This document shows, in pieces, positions 63,714 through 64,000 of a DNA stretch of 64,000 nt (position 1 is its first letter; the number at the start of each line of letters is the position of its first letter). The notes under the pieces were generated by a model. It was not told the origin of the DNA. It saw nothing but the letters and a program-made list of their open reading frames with translations, and ran no database searches. The stretch spans positions 6,274,945-6,338,944 of the forward strand of contig JARCOQ010000017.1 of NCBI GenBank assembly GCA_029207755.1, given 5' to 3'. Source of the stretch: Chamaea fasciata (Eukaryota; Chordata; Aves; Passeriformes; Sylviidae). A program made the translations under genes and the position numbers.

Positions 63714-64000
63714 CTGCCAGATGGACACGGAATGGCACACTCGGATCAGCCAGCCAGCTGCCAGGCAGGACCTGCTGGTGGAGCCTGAACCAGCCCTTGG
63801 TGCCCACAGAGGGGAAGGACATGGTGCTCCACCAGCCAGGGGCTGAGCCCCGAGCATTGTCCTTCCCTCAGTGTTCACTGCGGGGACAAAGTGCATGGGG
63901 CATCCTCTGCATGATCCCTGCTGGGACCCCAGGTGTGCAAGGGGCAGAGTTTGGACATGAAATACCAGCAGTTCAAGTCATAATTCACTCCTCATCAGAC
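63714..64000 (-). other. SRMS: SRMS intron, running off the right edge
   Basis: These 287 bases precede the first visible SRMS exon. No SH2-like coding sequence is seen, so they are taken as intron. Confidence 0.75.

Noticed and set aside
63714..64000. SRMS SH2 coding continuing upstream of the first visible kinase exon
   Set aside because: The frame reads into Gly/Ser/Pro-rich sequence without SH2 motifs, and a good acceptor (TCTGGCAG) closes the exon at 63713.

Overview
The window is vertebrate nuclear DNA, most likely from a bird. Its genes are split by GT-AG introns. The spacers carry about a dozen short, decayed copies of a CR1-type LINE 3' end (AACCATTCTGTGATTCT-like termini), the commonest avian repeat. 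There are no bacterial-style operons. The gene order KCNQ2 - EEF1A2 - PPDPF - SRMS is the human 20q13.33 order, apart from PTK6, which I cannot find. The species cannot be read from the sequence.

Layout. Positions 1-16357 are intron 1 of KCNQ2 (minus strand), with only its first coding exon (16358-16653) inside a CpG island at about 15.9-17.0 kb. Positions 17.0-29.5 kb are a gene-free spacer. EEF1A2 fills 29.5-43.7 kb on the minus strand and is complete: seven coding exons rebuild a 463-residue elongation factor with every splice phase matching, plus an inferred short untranslated first exon beside a TATA-like box. Positions 43.8-52.8 kb lie between the divergent EEF1A2 and PPDPF promoters and start with a large purine-rich repeat. 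PPDPF (plus strand, 52.8-55.5 kb) is complete at 112 residues. Positions 55.5-60.6 kb are a spacer where mammals have PTK6; no kinase motifs are seen. From 60.6 kb to the right edge is SRMS (minus strand), with its last five coding exons holding the whole tyrosine-kinase domain; the SH3 and SH2 exons lie beyond the window.

The genes do not form a pathway. KCNQ2 is a neuronal M-current potassium channel subunit, EEF1A2 is the neuron and muscle isoform of translation elongation factor 1-alpha, PPDPF is a small poorly understood protein, and SRMS is a non-receptor tyrosine kinase. Neighbourhood here reflects conserved vertebrate synteny.

The most unusual structure is a pair of 75-bp direct repeats (41552-41626 and 43404-43478) that flank the first coding exon of EEF1A2 and match no family I recognise. 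Next are a 214-bp duplication in a purine-rich tract beside the EEF1A2 promoter, a MEF2/E-box cluster 2 kb upstream of EEF1A2, and the missing PTK6. I found no evidence for a wholly new biological system.
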